Assembly: GCF_017488845.2 (NCBI RefSeq)
Contig: NZ_CP083370.1
Coordinates: forward strand, 3,090,501-3,154,500
Length of the DNA stretch: 64,000 bases
DNA from: Ensifer canadensis
GTDB lineage: Bacteria > Pseudomonadota > Alphaproteobacteria > Rhizobiales > Rhizobiaceae
Direction of reading: 5' to 3'
Part shown: positions 62,978 through 64,000 of the stretch, one piece after another
Numbering within the stretch: position 1 is the first letter of the stretch
Layout of the letters: each line of letters starts with the position of its first letter
Program-made: the position numbers and the translations under genes
The notes under the pieces: model-generated
What the model was told of the DNA's origin: nothing
The model's input: the letters and a program-made list of their open reading frames with translations, nothing else
The model's database searches: none

Positions 62978-64000
62978 AGATCCCCCTTCTTCTTCGGCTC
63001 GAAATTCGCATTGACGATGGCGCCGCCATGGGTGAGCGCCGTCGCCTTGACGAGCTCGTCCTCCATGTTGAGCGCCAGCGCCTTCGTTTCCTTGGAGACC
63101 ATGGTCTCGAGGAAGGTCACGAGGTTCTTGGCGTAGAGACCGGAAGCCGATGCGGCGATCCGACCGGGCACGTTGAGGTGGCCAATGACCTTGACGCCCT
63201 CGACATCGGCGACCCTGCCGGCCTCGGCGCCTTCGACGTTGCCGCCGCGCTCGACAGCGAGGTCGACCGCAATGGAACCAGGCTTCATCGCCTTCAACAT
63301 TTCGCGCGTGACGAGGCGCGGCGCCGGCCGGCCCGGGATCAGCGCCGTGGTGATGACGATGTCCTGCTTGGCGATGTGCTCGGCGACGAGTGCCGCCTGT
63401 TTCGCCTGATACTCTTTGGACATTTCCTTGGCGTAGCCGCCGGCGGTTTCGGCCGCCTTGAATTCCTCGTCCTCGACGGCGATGAACTTGGCGCCGAGCG
63501 AGGCCACCTGCTCCTTGGCGGCGGGACGCACGTCGGTCGCCGAAACCATGGCGCCGAGACGGCGGGCCGTCGCGATTGCCTGCAAGCCGGCAACGCCGGC
63601 ACCCATGACGAAGACCTTCGCCGCGGGAACCGTGCCGGCCGCCGTCATCATCATCGGCAGCGCCCGGTCATATTCGCAGGCCGCATCGATCACCGCCTGG
63701 TAGCCGGCAAGGTTTGCCTGGCTCGACAGCACGTCCATCGACTGCGCGCGGGTGATGCGCGGCATCAGCTCCATCGCAAAGGCGCTAAGGCCGGCCTTGG
63801 CCATTTCGGCGACCGCATCCTCGTTGCCGTAGGGATCCATGATGGCGATGACGATGGCGCCGGACTTATAGCCGGCGATTTCGGCGCTGTTCGGCCGGCG
63901 AACCCGAAGGACGACATCCGCCGTCTTCGCATCGGCAACAGCACCGATCCTGGCACCAGCCTTCTCATATTCTGTATCCGGAATACGCGACAGAAACCCG
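62974..64000 (-). CDS. pntAa: NAD(P) transhydrogenase subunit alpha part 1, 5' end outside window
   Basis: The window holds about 341 C-terminal residues, so the first few tens are missing beyond 64000. It is the soluble NAD(H)-binding domain [32 protein letters not shown] is its Rossmann motif and [18 protein letters not shown] lies in the N-terminal half. An internal ATG at 63840 is not the true start, since the frame continues upstream ([19 protein letters not shown]). Confidence 0.95.
   Translation of the reverse strand, partial: GFLSRIPDTEYEKAGARIGAVADAKTADVVLRVRRPNSAEIAGYKSGAIVIAIMDPYGNEDAVAEMAKAGLSAFAMELMPRITRAQSMDVLSSQANLAGYQAVIDAACEYDRALPMMMTAAGTVPAAKVFVMGAGVAGLQAIATARRLGAMVSATDVRPAAKEQVASLGAKFIAVEDEEFKAAETAGGYAKEMSKEYQAKQAALVAEHIAKQDIVITTALIPGRPAPRLVTREMLKAMKPGSIAVDLAVERGGNVEGAEAGRVADVEGVKVIGHLNVPGRIAASASGLYAKNLVTFLETMVSKETKALALNMEDELVKATALTHGGAIVNANFEPKKKGDL

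Noticed and set aside
61115..63136. 673-codon frame antisense to pntB, pntAb and part of pntAa
   Set aside because: Its D/R/G/E-rich, low-complexity translation is a shadow of the transhydrogenase genes.

Overview
The window looks like chromosome of a Sinorhizobium/Ensifer-type alphaproteobacterium (Rhizobiaceae). Supporting signs are high GC, tightly packed genes, and several copies of a roughly 100-bp palindromic repeat resembling the rhizobial RIME1 intergenic mosaic element. The gene neighbourhood also fits: gltB - threonine aldolase - hsp20 - hisN - N-formylglutamate amidohydrolase - cpdR - tRNA-Val - ilvD, an order I recall from Sinorhizobium. No IS element, prophage or CRISPR array was seen.

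Layout. 1-11.8 kb is core: partial gltB, threonine aldolase, a LysR/transporter divergent pair, an RpoH-driven small heat-shock gene with a ROSE-type thermometer, a hydrolase behind a structured leader or sRNA, hisN, an MmgR-like sRNA, an N-formylglutamate amidohydrolase, cpdR and tRNA-Val(GAC). 11.8-20.7 kb, between the tRNA and ilvD, looks accessory: an LprI-like secreted protein, an esterase-like hydrolase, an AhpC-like redoxin, a 1092-residue zinc-ribbon/cyclase/ATPase/TPR protein, and a four-gene operon around a second dapA-like gene. 21.0-31.6 kb holds ilvD and small stress/detoxification-type genes (lipocalin-like, GFA, two MarR regulators with clear operators, DUF899, a frameshifted DUF1579 gene, a VOC protein), a membrane diguanylate cyclase, and a LysR/aldo-keto reductase pair.

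31.7-38.3 kb is a three-gene operon of a transglutaminase/DUF2126 protein, an ATP-grasp/Alpha-E fusion and a second transglutaminase. It is a predicted peptide-ligase/modifying system of unknown product and the least characterised system here. A TadG-like vWA protein follows. 40.0-51.5 kb is a complete glycogen cluster, glgP-glgB-glgC-glgA-pgm-glgX, interrupted by a repeat mosaic between glgB and glgC. Then come a MaoC hydratase, a zinc alcohol dehydrogenase whose 5' end carries an 8-bp tandem duplication, and the sarcosine oxidase operon soxBDAG. The window ends with rpsU, a TPR lipoprotein, a DUF992 protein and the transhydrogenase operon pntAa-pntAb-pntB (pntAa cut by the window end).

How the genes relate. 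Nitrogen and one-carbon functions (gltB, threonine aldolase, N-formylglutamate hydrolase, soxBDAG), amino-acid synthesis (hisN, ilvD) and carbon storage (glg cluster) lie beside NADPH balancing (pnt) and regulators (cpdR, diguanylate cyclase, LysR and MarR proteins). Very long open frames antisense to gltB, the DUF2126/ATP-grasp genes, glgB and pnt are high-GC shadows and are left out.
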